Shown here in pieces: positions 1 to 12,150 of a stretch of 64,000 nt of DNA (its first letter is position 1; each line of letters begins with the position of its first letter). The position numbers and the translations under genes are program-made. The DNA comes from Agelaius tricolor (lineage: Eukaryota > Chordata > Aves > Passeriformes > Icteridae): contig JALJCS010000004.1 in NCBI GenBank assembly GCA_023055355.1, positions 22,139,744 to 22,203,743 of the forward strand, given 5' to 3'. The notes below the pieces were generated by a model. That model had not been told where the DNA came from. It ran no database searches and saw only the letters and a list, made by a program, of their open reading frames with translations.

Positions 1-1358
1 TTTAGAGACTATGTATTGTTGGATGTAAAGGAGACAGAAATTTCTTTTTAGTGTCACATTTCTTTCTCTGAACATGGTTCAGGTTAGAATTCATTATGAA
101 CCTTACTCCGTACACTTCAAGTTGTGTTGAAGATGTGATGTTGTCTCACCCCCTGCTGAAGTGAAGATTTGTGCAAAGCCTTCCATGGACGCATTGAACT
201 CAAACAGCTTTAGCAGAATATGGTCTTAATCACATCCTCTATAACCAGAGGGTGATGATGTTGAAAAGACTGCTGTAACAGTACATATTGACAACTAAGT
301 GTTGTAAAAGAACTTGTATTTATTTCTAATCTGACGTATAGAGGCCAGAGAAACACTGACTGTCTCCAATGATATGAATTGTTTAGCATTGAAGGTGGCT
401 GGAAAAATATCTCTGGTTTCTCCTGAAGATATCTTTTTTGATTTTTAAATTCTATATTTTTAATCTTATAAAATACTATGTGTCTTTTATCTTACTGGAT
501 TAAACAGAGATTAAATACAGATTTTATGTACCTGTCCTGAATAAATCAGGCCTTTTCGATGAGGCTTTGATCTATTTTGAAGCCTTTGAAACCTAACTTG
601 GATGAAATGTCAATGTATTCATGGTGTAATGCTGTGAGGAGCATGGAAGCTTCTATTACTATCTTTGAGAGTTTATTAGAGAAATGATGCCTGACAAGAG
701 CTACACATTATAGAAGAATTGTTAATTTTGAAATTAGCTCTGGTAGATCTGCTTACGAAAGTTTATAGGGGGAAAAAGTGCTCTCAAAATTATCTGAAAT
801 GAAGCCTGCAGTGAAGATACAGCAGAAAGGCTGACAGAGGAATATGTTAGTTCTACCTGCTTTAATCCATTTGTTACCAAGAGGGACAAAAACTGTGCAT
901 AGATTAATGAAGCATTTTAGTCAGATATATAGCGATGAACTTGTGCCTGCTTCTCTAACCTTTGTTGCTACGCAACCAGAGAGATGTGAAATTACCAAAG
1001 AACCTACACCCAGCAAGGAGTTCCTCTGATACTCAATTAGAAAATAAAACAGAACATTTAGGAAATGAGGTCCCAGCTTTCTGGTCACATGTAATGCATG
1101 AAAGGCTGCTTTTTCTGGTGTGTACGTTGCTAATGTGCATGCTATTGGTACATTAAGTACACTGTTGAGTATGACAGAACATATGAAGTGAAAGTCACTT
1201 TCCCCCATGAAGCCTGACTAATCAGATGTTAAGTGGGGAAATTTTCAGGTGTTTGTCTCCTCCTAGCCTGCCATCAGGACATACACAGAGTTTACAACGG
1301 AGCTGTTTCAGATTATAAAACAGGAATTGTGTGTGCACCAAAGCTATTTCACACTAAG
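1..1358. other. Unique AT-rich sequence, no gene recognised
   Basis: No recognisable repeat or exon is seen here. Overlapping short ORFs of 61-95 codons lie on both strands between 844 and 1208; their translations look random, so I treat them as chance. The segment ends at the left boundary of the solo LTR. Confidence 0.5.
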
Positions 1359-2456
1359 TGTATGGGGTCCTGTTTTGGGTTTGTGTGGCCAGTTTTTGCT
1401 AACTGGGGGGCTACAGAGATCACTTCTGTAGTAGCTGCTGGAACCTTCCTCCATGTCCAGTGGAGCCAATACCAGCTGGCTCCAGGATGGACCCACAATT
1501 GCTTAAGGCTGAGCCAATCAGGAATGATAGTAACATTCTATCTATGATAACATATTTAAGAAGGAAAAAAAAAAATTAGCAGATGTAATTGCAGCCAGGG
1601 AAAGTGGAATGAGAACACGTGAGAGGAACAGCCCTGCAGTCACCAAGGTCAGTGCAGAAAGAAAGGGAGGAGGTGTTTCATGCACCAGAGCTGAGATTCC
1701 CCTGCAGCCCCTGGCGTGGCCCATGGTGAGGCAGCTGTGCCCTGCAGCGCATGGATGCCCATGGGGATCCAGAGATCCACCTGCAGCTGGTGGAGGAGAC
1801 CCAGGATGGAGTTGGGGACTCCATCCTAAGAGGAGGCTGTGAATGCACGAGACACCTTTTCTGGAGAAGGGTCCTGGCAGGTGTCTGCATACTAATGGAG
1901 AGAGGAGCCCAGGCTGGAGCAGGTTTCCTGGCAGGACTTGAAATCCCTCTGGGAGACTCACACTGGAGCAGCCTGTCCTTGAATGACTGCACCCTGTGGA
2001 AGAGCAACCTGCAGTGGAGAAGTTCGTGGAGACCTGTTGGCCATGGAATGGAGCTCATGTTGGGGAAGTTAATGGAGAGCTGTCTCCTGAGGGAGGGACG
2101 CCCTGCTGGAGCAGGGGGAGGACTTTTCTCCCTGAGCAGCAGCAGGAACAGCTTGTGACAAACAGACCATAACCTCCATTCTCTGTCTCCCTGTGCAACT
2201 GCAGGAAGAAGATAGAGATAGGAAGGAGGGAAGGTGTTTTTTAATATTTGCCTCTCATTGTTCTGCCCTGATTTTGTTAGTAGTAAATTCAAATAATTTC
2301 CCTAAGCTGAGCCTGTTTTGCCCATGGATGGTGAGTGATCTCTCCTGGTCCTCATCTCAATTTATGAACCCTTCATCATATTTTCTCACCCCTGTCCAGT
2401 TGTAGACAGGAGTCATTTGTAGGTGCCTGGCATCCAGCCAGGATCAACCCACCACA
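1359..2456 (+). mobile_element. Solo LTR of an avian ERVL-like endogenous retrovirus, about 1.1 kb
   Basis: The element opens with TGTATGGGGTCC and ends with CAACCCACCACA, giving the TG...CA termini of an LTR. In order it has a U3-like part, a CCAAT box in GAGCCAATCAG near 1511, a TATA-like CATATTTAAG near 1551, a G-rich transcribed part with repeated 'ctggagcagg'-type phrases, a 'ctgttttgccc' U5 phrase and the end phrase 'catccagccagg'. This order and wording match a common avian LTR family that I recognise from memory. Flanking sequence has no gag, pol or env similarity, so it is a solo LTR, probably left by recombination between two LTRs. CTAAG precedes 1359 and also occurs at 2461-2465, a possible 5-bp target duplication, but four bases (GGTC) lie between CCACA and that second copy. 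ORFs of 135-204 codons inside it are shadows of the G/C-rich repeat sequence, not genes. ERVK or another class is possible. Confidence 0.8.
1511..1560 (+). promoter_or_regulatory. CCAAT and TATA-like boxes of the solo LTR
   Basis: GAGCCAATCAG (CCAAT core 1513-1517) is followed about 35 bases later by CATATTTAAG. The spacing is that of an RNA polymerase II LTR promoter. Whether it is still active cannot be told from sequence. Confidence 0.5.
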
Positions 2457-4935
2457 GGTCCTAAGATCCAGAATCTGACTGAAAATTTAGATTCTCTGTC
2501 CTTAAAAAACGACTTCTGTAATGAAGTTATCTATGATCATTTTTTCTCCACTACCTGTTTCTTGACAGCATGTACTGATAATAGAGACAGAGAACCCTTA
2601 CAACTGTGCCACCCATGAGAGGCACAGTTTGAAGCTGTTTTACCACAGTTCTCAGTGCTTATGGGACAATTAAATAACAGAGCATCATTAAACTAGGGAT
2701 AATGTTCAGAGAGAAATGGGAGAACTTGCCAAATGTAGCTCAAATTCAGTATAAGGTAAGAAGATGATGTATGTTTTGCTACATACATATTTTCTAAATT
2801 TGTATAGCATATGTAAGGAATTCTTTAATGTCCAAAATCAAAGGTATGGGCATATAGAGAAATAATATCTCTCTTAGTTATTGATTCTGTAAGGTTCAAT
2901 GCATTCTCATTTTCCTGATGACCAGTGAGAAAATGTAATGGGTGCTGAGAGTTAGGATGTTTTCCAGTCTTTCTGATTGAATGATTCAATGAGTCTACTC
3001 TTGTCTGCTTTTCTTATGCTATGATCTTACGCATTGCTGCCTCATTTCTAGAAATCCAAGAAAGCTTTAAAATGCTAACTATGTTTGGAACTTGTAATAA
3101 GGTTTTTCTGCCTTTTTTTGCATTCTGTGATTGCAATTTATTGTCTTTTATCATGATTGGTGTTTCACTGTAGGAATGTTAAATCATTTCTATTTTTATT
3201 TTTTACAGTTCAATTTGTTAAATGCTATTTGGCACCTTTTTAATGCCTTCTGTTTTAGTGGAAAAAACCCCATAAAATACAAAATATTCAAGAAAAAAAG
3301 TTTAGCCAGTGTTTTCTTTCTAGGGCTGACTATAAACTAGAGATAACAGCTTGTAAATGGTACTTTGGAAGGCAGTTTCTGCTATAATGAGATTTTCAAG
3401 CAGCAGATGGAATTCCTAGAAAAACCTTGTGTGTCTCTTGGGAGAATTTTTTGTTTTGAAAATCACAGGTCTTTCTCAGTTCAGCTGTGTCCATAAGACC
3501 CTACACTAGGATCTAGTCAATGAGCAGGAAAACCTGTATGCCATTGCCATTCTTCAATTAAAAGATTGCATCTCTAAAACATGAGATTTTGGAGCAGAGG
3601 AAAACTTGAATTATTTTTTTTCTGGATGTCCTTTATGTATTCTGTGAGCTAGGTAGGCAGCAGAGTTGAATTTCACACCACAGATGCACCAAAACTGAGG
3701 AACACTAAGGCAGACAAAGGAGCTTGATGGGAAAAGAATTCCCAGAGGATCCCATATCTGTGTTGAACACTTTCCTGAGGTGCAGGTTTGTGTGGTAGGA
3801 ATGTGAAAAATGGTTAAAAAGAGACAAAGCTGGGTTTTATACTGTTTCCCAAAGTGCAGGGCAAGAAGATGGTAAAAAATCCAGTTTCAGGAAAATATAT
3901 TTTTTACGGCTCTTGGTCTGCCTTGCCTGTCTGGTTTCTTTCTCCTGGTGGAGGACACAAACTAGAAGGGGAGACAAAACCCACATTAGGTTAACCCACA
4001 CCATAAGGGCAGGGTGTTTGATAGTGAGATTGACTTTTCTTAGCAGTAGGTGAAAATTCTAAATGTCATTTGCTAGGTCAGAAGAACGTACATTATCACA
4101 AATTTTCAGCTCTGCCAAACTCGAAGTTAAAACATTGCAAGTGATGCTCATTGGACTTGTGAGTTTGTGAATGGCAGATTGGTGTTAATGGGACTGAGAA
4201 ACTGGTGCTTTCTATAGGTAAAATGCTTTTCAGGGAAACATTAAAAAATCTCAGTAAAGCCAGCCTGGGCCCTCAACCCAAGAATGCAGGTGTGAGAAAA
4301 AGGATTAGTCTTCAACACAACTGCATTTAATGCATTTTGTACTAATTGAAAAGCCCTTTCCTGTCTCACGTTCCTGAACAACGTCTACCAACAGAGTACT
4401 GCAACCCATATCCCTGCACTGGACAGGGTCAAGAATTGTGTGGCTATATGCTGACCATCTGGGAAAAGCATCTGTCCAAAACACACCCACTTTTTCTCTT
4501 TTTCACCTTTCATCCTGAAAGTGACAAAGGGTACAGAATTTTGGTACATCAGGACAGATGATTTTTAAGGTCAGCAGTAACATTTCAGCTGTACAAAGAT
4601 GTGACCATACTTTTTTCTGCTGTGCTTATACACTGTTATCCTTAGGGAAGGAAAAGCTGGTGAACTCCAAGGTCAGAAGAGCTGAGGCATGGAAATTCAA
4701 TGATTTTAAAGTAAGCTGTAATGAGACTAGGCTCTTTTCAAGCTATAATAAGAAATGTAGCAATATCTGTGTTGCAAACCCTTGTCATTATAACAAGCTT
4801 ATGTCTATATGTATAGCTTGATAACAAAAGTAGTTTTGATGTGCCTTGTCCACTGTTTTGTTTTTGCTCTGTCTAGAAAACGTGTCCCAGAAGTGTAATT
4901 TTTAAGAGCCATTTTTAATAGTTAAATAAAGATGC
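2457..4935. other. Unique sequence, no gene recognised
   Basis: Nothing beyond short T-runs (for example 3112-3120) and scattered stop-rich frames is visible. The longest ORFs are 69-87 codons and resemble no family I know. Confidence 0.5.
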
Positions 4936-5035
4936 ACCATCTTTTTGCTTGTTTGGTTGGTTGGCTTCTTGTTTGTTTGGGGTTTTTTTGTTTGCTTGGG
5001 TTTTTTGTTGGTTTTTAAATTTTTTTTTTTTGTGT
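4936..5035. repeat. G/T-rich low-complexity tract
   Basis: About 100 bases made of TTTG, TTGG and TTTTTTG units, ending in a poly-T run near 5020-5031. There is almost no A or C apart from isolated bases. It resembles the tract at 63085-63310 and is roughly complementary to the A/C-rich tract at 34614-34700. Confidence 0.7.
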
Positions 5036-6587
5036 CACAGGGACAATTTTATTAAAGTCTTTATTTGATTTTATCTCCATTGTTTCTCACACACAAAACC
5101 TTGAAATTTTTCAGTGTTACTGTTTCAGCTCAGTTCACAATGCACTTTGCTTATACTTTTGCTTCTTAATCCCTAAATCAAAAAGAATTTTAGAATGTAT
5201 TTTCTATAATACTTCCTGCTACCATCCTGACACTTCTTAAAGACCTATTCAGAACTGAAAAGTCATCACTTAAGCGACTCTGCCCCTCCAGATCTTTAAC
5301 TGCTGTAGCAATTGCAGCCTTGCTTTCACCAAGGCAGGGCATCTTTGATCAAGGTGGCAGGTACATTTCTAACTTTGAAATAGATTCTGATAACTGGAAA
5401 AAGAACAGGGATATTCTCACGATCTGGGCTATGTTCATCATTCGTCTTTTGAGAATGTCATTAAATTACAGTGTGAGTCGAGTCACACTGCCCTTCCCTA
5501 AGAAATTTCATGAAGCTATTAATTTTCTAACAGTGGTCAGTTACAGACAAAATAACATTTCCTCTCCTTGACTAACCAAATTTCTATATGTATCAGCAGG
5601 AGTTAGTAACTTTTGACTGCAGCCAAAATTCTGAGAGCTACTCTTCTTGAAGAGGTTCATGGAGAAATTATTTCTGTGCTTACTGTTAACTACTTACATG
5701 TACATGAGGGCATTTAAATTCAACATAGTGCAGTACATCTACACCTTTATGCTACTTTGCACAGTCTTCATATATTGTCTTGGTTTAATGCTACCTGCTT
5801 TTCATTGGAGAGGTCAAGCAAGTTTTTGGACTTCTGAGCACCACACACCTTTATGTTTTGGAAACTGTTTGGCAGGAAAAATTTTCAGTCATGCTGACCA
5901 TATCCTACAGGGTCCACATGTCTCTCATGTGACTCATTTTGAACTGAGGAGCTCCTGATATTTGTATGGCATTTTTTTAAGACTTCCTGTTACATTTCTG
6001 ATTTTTTGCTTCCAGGGGATTTACAATTTTACTCTTGGCTTGTTTGTCTCAAAACAGAGGATGGAGTTTTAAATTTATAGCCCTCTGTAAAGGTTTATTA
6101 ATTTCCCTTCTCTGAGATTTGGAGCTTCTCTTTGTTTGGTCTTTACAGAATGATATATCTAGGTTGTCACCTTACTGTTATCTTTTGCAAAGTACATATT
6201 CCTAAAGTTTCTGTGACAGAGTTTCAAAGTTAAAATCTGCCTGACTAATGGGTCAACATCTGAACCTCTTTAAACAGCAGACAGTTATCTGGTAGATTTT
6301 CTTTAAGGGGGTATTTATTTTTTGTAGATAGAGATGAAAATAATTAAATTTTTTGTTATTTTGTTTCCAGAAGGCTTTGGATTTATAGAGTTTTCAAATT
6401 CTCTTCAATATCTTTTGGCTTTTATTCAAATTAGTTTTGTTTATTCCTGATAGCTTGTGTTTATTTCTCTAGATCCCAAAACCTTAATGAAATAGATCCT
6501 TCTTATTTTGATCTCCTCATGCTGGACCTAATCACAACACCTTTTGTTCTATATTATGTTTGCTGGAACATAAGGTTTGATTGTGTT
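5036..6587. other. Unique sequence, no gene recognised
   Basis: A 103-codon ORF at 5647-5958 begins with a hydrophobic stretch, but the rest looks random and no splice-site context or homology is recognisable. It is not called as a gene. Confidence 0.5.
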
Positions 6588-6990
6588 CGATGATCAGAGG
6601 TTGGAACAGCTCTTCATTAAAGACAAGGTCAGAGAGTTGGGGTTGTCCAGCCTGGAGAAAGCTCTGTGGATACCTTACAGTGCCTGCAAGAGAGCTGGGG
6701 AGGTTCATGGTGTAATAGGAAAGGGGTTTATGGCTTTGGACTGAACGAGGTAGGTCTGGAATAAATATTAGGAAGAAATTTTTTAATATGATGATGATGA
6801 GACACTGGAACAGGTTGCCCAAAGAAACTGTGGGTGCTTCATCCCTGGAAGTGTTGAGGGCTGGATTGGAAGGGGCTTTGAACAACCTGGTTTAGGTGCA
6901 AGGTGTTCCTCCCCAAGGACAGAGGGTTTTAACTAGATAATCATTAAGGCCCCTTCCAAACCAAACTATCCTATAATTCTAGGATTCTGT
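6588..6990 (+). mobile_element. CR1 LINE fragment, 5'-truncated, sense orientation
   Basis: The sequence reads through the C-terminal end of ORF2 and the 3' UTR of an avian CR1. Recognisable phrases are 'gatgatcagagg', 'ttgtccagcctggag', 'attaggaagaaat', 'cactggaacaggttgccc', 'ccctggaagtgttgagggc' and a 3' end with 'ataattctaggattctgt', a degenerate ATTCTRTG terminus. The left end falls inside ORF2, as usual for CR1 truncated during target-primed reverse transcription. A short ATG triplet run lies at 6787-6800. The 117-codon antisense ORF here is a shadow. Confidence 0.93.
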
Positions 6991-9900
6991 TCTTAAATTA
7001 TTTTATGTCAGTAGCCTACTGGATAAGAACTGGCTCTAGATTTGATTTGAGGCAGCCTTCAAGACAGTTTAAAGCCATTAATTTCATCTGAGATATTCTT
7101 GCATTGCTAGAAATGAATGAAAGAATATTAAAAGCTTGATCTTTTAAAAAGGACTGGAGCTTGCTCAGCTGGACTGAAAAGTTGTCACTCTTTCTTTGCC
7201 AGTTTCACCTCTCTTATTCCATGAAAATTCTTCAGTATGTAAGCTGTACATGTTTCTGCTGTTATTGAGTTAGTTTTCACTCAGCAACCCTCTTCTGAGG
7301 AACCTGTGACTATATTATTCCAAGACAGAGTTTAAAATATTTTGGTTTTCAGTTCAAGTGGATGTGTGGATACACTTGAGTAGTGTGGAAATGACAGTTG
7401 TCCTCTACAGAAGAAACAAGAGTGCATTGTCCATCTCCTTTACAGGCATCAAAAAGTCAAGGAGATTTTTCCTGCTTGGTCATAAATCAAGAACTGTCAT
7501 CAGAAAAAAGTCAATAATATTGATCTTAGATTTACTCATCTTCCCAACCCCTCTTCCCCAGCACCTTAAATTTGTTAGTGCATCCAAAAATCTTCCATCT
7601 AAAAGTAGCGCCAAAAGGGGAAGAGGCAAATTATTAGGATTTATATACCCTGACTAAATTTGTATTAGTGTGTTTATCCCACACCCATCCTTTCAGTTAT
7701 AATATATCTGAGTCAAGGACTGTGAAGAAAACATCTTTTCTTCTTTCAGTATGCCAGTAGTGCACCAATTTGTGTATTGGTGGTAACAGATCATTTGGTC
7801 TTGCAGAATTTGTTTAAAAATGAAGATAGGTATTAATCACAAAGTTTTATCCATTATTTTAGTATTCCCTTTATTTCAAAAAAGTAATGTCAGTATGGAT
7901 ATTCTTTGGTTTTACTAATGAAGTGTACAGCTCATTTTCAGTGCATCACTGAAATAAGTTATAATGCTTGCAAGAATGAAAATTGAATAACTATTTGCTA
8001 TCTTAAAAACCGAGTTTAGATGCTTAGGTAAATTTGGTGAAACATGCATTCTCAAAATATGTTTTTCTTAGCTTTCTAAAAGTACATGTGTTTTTTCTTG
8101 CTTGATTGATATCACCAAAAAGGCAAAAGTGATAAAACACTGATTAAACTTCAGAGAAAGACATGGTGTATTGATAAGCATGATCAATATTTTAAATAGG
8201 TGGGTACTCCATACACTTAAAAATAATGCTTCACAATCATCTGGAAAATGTTACTAAATTAAAATAACACGCATACTAAATATTAATATTGTTGCTTTCT
8301 GAAAACAAATCTATAATAAGAACCTTGAGAAAATGGCACAAGGAGACAAGAGATGAATGTGCACTGCTCAGAATGTGTTTTTTGAGATAGGCTTTTAAAA
8401 TGGCCAACTACTCTTTCAAAGAGATCTGTTGCATCTAAACCTCATTAGGATTGCTTCTAGGTTGGAGGTGTAGATGTGGAACTTACTTGAGTTTTACTGG
8501 CAAATTCTTTAATCATTTATATTCCTAACACTGAAATGTTTTCTTTAACTTTTAAGATTAAATATCTTAACATGGTATTCTACTAGAAGGTGGGTACTAT
8601 CTGGATCAACATTGCTGTCCTGTCTTTTAAACATAGCTGAGACTAACTTTGTGGAAGAATCCCTGGAGTACTCATGAGCTGAATTTTCTTTTTCTCTATT
8701 CAGGTTTCTCTGTGCCAGGTAAATGTCAAAGCTCTGGCTATACTTTTCCAAGTTGCTAATTCTACACAACTTCCTGTTTATAAGCATGGTGTTTAAATTA
8801 GGTTTTTTTGAATTAAAATTGTAGAAGAATGCAGAATCGGAGGACTGTAGGGTTAGAAATCATTACTTCTTCTTATCAACAGTACATAGCCAGGTGGAAG
8901 AGCACTGCTACTACTTCAATCAGCATGAAGGAAAACAAACCTGTATTTGTATTTGTATGGGCCTGCTACCTGGTGTGGTTAAGGTATGGTTAATTCAGAA
9001 ATGCATGGCATATGTGTATGTGCTGGAGCCAAACGGTGCCAACAGCATCTGTCCCACCTTTTCTGCTTCTGCTTCTTTCCATCTAACTTGCTTCTAAGTA
9101 CAGCCTGTCTAGTTACCTATTGTGACTGTTTCAAGCTGGTACTCTGTTTCACCAGAGCTTGTTCATTAAAAAAAATGCACTCCAGTATTGGGATAAAGGT
9201 ATGACGAGGCTGAAGTAATATATCTGACTGTTGTTTCACTGGAAGAACTTACTTATAAAGTACTGACTGATTTCTTGGATTTTGTTTTGCTCTTCATTAC
9301 CATATGTAGATGCCAACAAATCTGAATGTAGCTCTGAATTCTAGTGAATTAGTGTGTATAGTGTGTATATATTAGTGTAGTGAATTATAAAGTGGATTAT
9401 GTGTTGTCAGAGGCAGAGATTTTAATTGTCATTTTGGGATCAGGGTTGGGAGTGTCTCTTTGTTTTTGGATGCCTAAAAATCCAAGCTATTTGTATACAC
9501 TTAACAGAGAATGCTAACAAAACTGGGACACTTTTGGTGACCTACATCCATGCTGATTACCTGTTACATTATTGTTTGCTCTCAACAAAAGGAAATAAAA
9601 TATGTGTCAGCAGTAATAAAAATTGGAAGTAGGTCAATCTACAAACCCTCTGCATCAGAACCTGAACAGAATGGATGCTTTCCAGAGAAAAATGAGAAAT
9701 ATGTAAAAGAAAGGCAATTATAAGTTTTATATTTTTAGTCAGAATGATTAACAGTTTAAATTACTTATTCATTCAGCACTGTGTAAGTTGGGAAAAGGAA
9801 GCACTACAGATAAATGTCTTTTATCTTCCTGGAAAGAATTTCAGAAAGATATTAGGATTTACTTAGCTGATTCTAAATTCTCCCTTCAGTGGGCTTGGCA

Positions 9901-10655
9901 AGAAACTCCGAGCAATCAGAACAAGAACTTCAAATGTTTCAGTAAAATCTGAAAGAACTTTTATACAAAGGGAGGAAGAACTTTATATTTGGCTAGACAA
10001 ATATTTTGCTTCCTGTGTGGAGGCTTTAATCTTAGCTCAAAGAAAAATCAATAAATGTCATCACATGTTATCATAATTTGATGTTTTAGCTGTAGTTTAT
10101 TTCACATAAAATTCTAGATATGTTCCACTGATATTTGCTTTTGAGGGATTTGATTCTGAGAGATGAATGTGCACTTTCTACATCTAAGTTTCCAGTCTTA
10201 GCAGCATACTTTTCTGCTGTTTTGATCTGTGAATGTCTGAAAATTTTGCATTAAAATAAATTAGTTGATTTTAATGTTAATTTAGCATGTAATATCACTT
10301 TAGTCTTGAATCTCAAAGGAACTATAAAGGAAGGTGGTTCCTCAATGAACTCACATTTGAATCAACACCTATTTGAGGATTTGTCCACTACATCATGCTG
10401 TCTCAAAAAAGGCTTTTCAGTCTCTTTATATCCCTGGTGACTAGCTGTCTGAAATCCCACAACCAGAGAAATTTTACTGGAAATTCTGCAGATAGGTATG
10501 ATTTCAGAACTCCAGTCTCTAGCAAAAGTTTTCTGTACTGGAACTGAAATGCCTTCATAGAAATACCTTCATTTATTTACCCGACGATTTTATCTGGGTA
10601 AATAAATTAATGAAAAACCAAAAAAAAAACCATGAGAAGGTTGCTGATTGCATGC
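6991..10655. other. Unique sequence, no gene recognised
   Basis: ORFs reach at most 99 codons (7358-7657) and look random. Around 9345-9390 there is an irregular repetition of TAGTG/TGTATA words. A hairpin-forming inverted repeat at 10569-10614 is listed separately and lies just before the LTR. Confidence 0.5.
10569..10614. repeat. Inverted repeat with 11-bp perfect inner arms
   Basis: TTTATTTACCC and its exact complement GGGTAAATAAA are separated by 13 bases. The match extends outward on both sides (TTCAT and ATGAA) with a four-base bulge. It is followed by an A-rich run at 10615-10629. No transposon ends are recognisable, so its origin is unknown. Confidence 0.6.
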
Positions 10656-10963
10656 AGAACTGCATTTGTCTGGGATAAAGTTATGAATTTAACTGCCTTC
10701 ATACTGGCCTGTTGGGAGCTGCACTTTGCATTTTTGGCTAAAGCAGTGTTGATGACACACTAATCTCCGGGCTATTGCTGAACCGTGCTCCCACAACAAC
10801 AAGGCTTTCTCTCTCTCTGCCCCTTCATCCCCTGAATGTCAGGAAGTTTGGGGTGGGCAGGAGTTCAGGAGGTGACACAGCTGGAACATCTGGTCCAAGC
10901 TGGCCAATAGGATATCCCATGACACCTGGAACAATACGCCCAGGAAAGGGCATGGCTGAGTCG

Positions 10964-11008
10964 CTAAGGTATTTAAAATACATCATGCCTAAGGTATTTA
11001 AAATACAT
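10964..11008 (+). repeat. 25-bp tandem duplication covering the LTR TATA region
   Basis: CTAAGGTATTTAAAATACAT occurs at 10964-10983 and again at 10989-11008, with CATGC between the copies. Each copy carries a TATTTAAAATA core. The second copy adjoins the CR1 tail. Confidence 0.8.
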
Positions 11009-11126
11009 GTAGATTTGGCATTTAGGGAGATGGTTTGGTGTTGGATTTGGCTTTCTTAGGTTTACAATTGGACTCAGTGATCTTAAAGACCTTTTCCGAC
11101 TTAAATTATTCTATGGTTATATGAAT
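10991..11126 (+). mobile_element. Short CR1 3' tail inserted in the LTR
   Basis: From about 11007 the sequence reads 'ggcatttagggagatggttt', 'ttggactcagtgatct', 'aaagaccttttccgac' and ends 'attattctatgg', the last hundred or so bases of a CR1 3' UTR. The octamer TCATGCCT flanks the insertion at 10983-10990 and 11127-11134, a good candidate target duplication. It is therefore younger than the LTR around it. Confidence 0.8.
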
Positions 11127-11380
11127 TCATGCCTGGCAATAAAAGTTCAAGCAAATCAGAGATGTTTGTGGCTTTGAAATTTGCCTTCTCAAGTGATCAT
11201 TAAGTGTGCTGGGTCTCTTCTTTCCAGTGGGTACCTGTCTGCCCATGAGAAGCAGTGAAATAATCCCTCTTCTTGTTTTGCTCGCATGCACTACTCTTAC
11301 TTTTCCTATTAAACTGTCTTCCTCTTGATCCTTTTCACCTTCCTTCTATTTATCTCCACAGCTCAAAGAGAGAGGAATGT

Positions 11381-11774
11381 GTGAAAGGCAGGGGAAGACT
11401 CTCCATGGTACTTTTTAGCACTCAAAATGAAGCTTGAGGAATTCAAGGTAATAGACAACACTTATACTGGATATTGCTGAAAGGTAGAGTGATTGTGGGG
11501 CAGTATTTGTTGTTGTAAAGTGGTGAAGGGATGAGTGGTTAGCCTTCACAATATGTGTGTGAATTGTCTAGTTTTTCCAGTATTGAGATGATATTGCTTT
11601 GATTTTGGTATGAGGAATTTTTGTTGTTGTTGTTGCTGTTGTTGATGTAATTTATTAAGATTGTCTGATAAATGTATATTTTAACACCAGTTGTTAAATA
11701 TGCCCTCACAGTGGTCAAGTGGAAATATGGTATTTATGTGTCAAGGCTTTGACAGTAACACATGGTGCCGGAAT
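11381..11774. other. Spacer between two LTR fragments, with a GTT run
   Basis: It contains a short GTT-type triplet run at about 11621-11647. Nothing else is recognisable. Confidence 0.5.
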
Positions 11775-12150
11775 GGACACAGCTGGTGCAAGCTCTCTCC
11801 AAAAAGTCCACTGTAGGATATGGCTGAATCCGCCCAGCAAAGATGGTGGCACCTCTGGGAAACCTTATTTAAGACAGGACTAAACACTGTGTGACAGAGA
11901 AGTGTGAGACAAAATGTGAGAGAAGCAGACCTGCAGATACCAAGGCCTGACAAGAAGGAATAGGTGACCCTGTCACCAGGGCCCAGATTCCCCTGCAGTT
12001 GGTGGTGGAGACCATGGTGAGGCATTTTGTTCCACACTGTACATTCTAAAGCACTGCAGCTGCAGCTGGGGAGCACATACTCAAGGAACATGCAGCCCAG
12101 AGAGTGACTGCAGGAGCAGGCACCTGGAAGGGGAGCTGAGCTGTACCACC
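11775..12150 (+). mobile_element. Diverged LTR fragment, same broad family as 1359-2456
   Basis: Shared landmarks in the same order are 'gctgaatccgcc' (the 'gctgagccaatc' position), 'gatggtggcacctctggg', 'cttatttaagacagg' (TATA position), 'tgtgagacaaaatgtgag', 'agacctgcagataccaagg', 'agattcccctgcag' and 'gaccatggtgaggca'. The copy is older or from a related subfamily and breaks off near 12150. The 150-codon antisense ORF across it is a shadow. Confidence 0.6.

Larger units (their letters stand above)
10656..11380 (+). mobile_element. ERVL-like LTR, sense orientation, interrupted by a CR1 tail
   Basis: The left part has the phrases 'ctgggataaagtta', 'gcagtgttgatgacacac', 'ggtgacacagctgg' and 'ccaataggatatccca', as in the U3 of a common avian ERVL-like LTR. 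The TATA region follows. After the CR1 insertion at 10991-11126 the LTR resumes with 'catgcctggcaataaaag', 'gggtacctgtctgcccatgag', 'ttgttttgctcgcatgc' and 'cctattaaactgtc', which is the R/U5 part. Both ends are diffuse (about 20 bases uncertainty) and no clear target duplication of the LTR was found. No internal retroviral coding sequence is attached. Confidence 0.75.

Noticed and set aside
1542..2292. Long ORFs of 135-204 codons on both strands
   Set aside because: They fall inside the solo LTR, whose G/C-rich sequence leaves several frames open. LTRs do not encode these.
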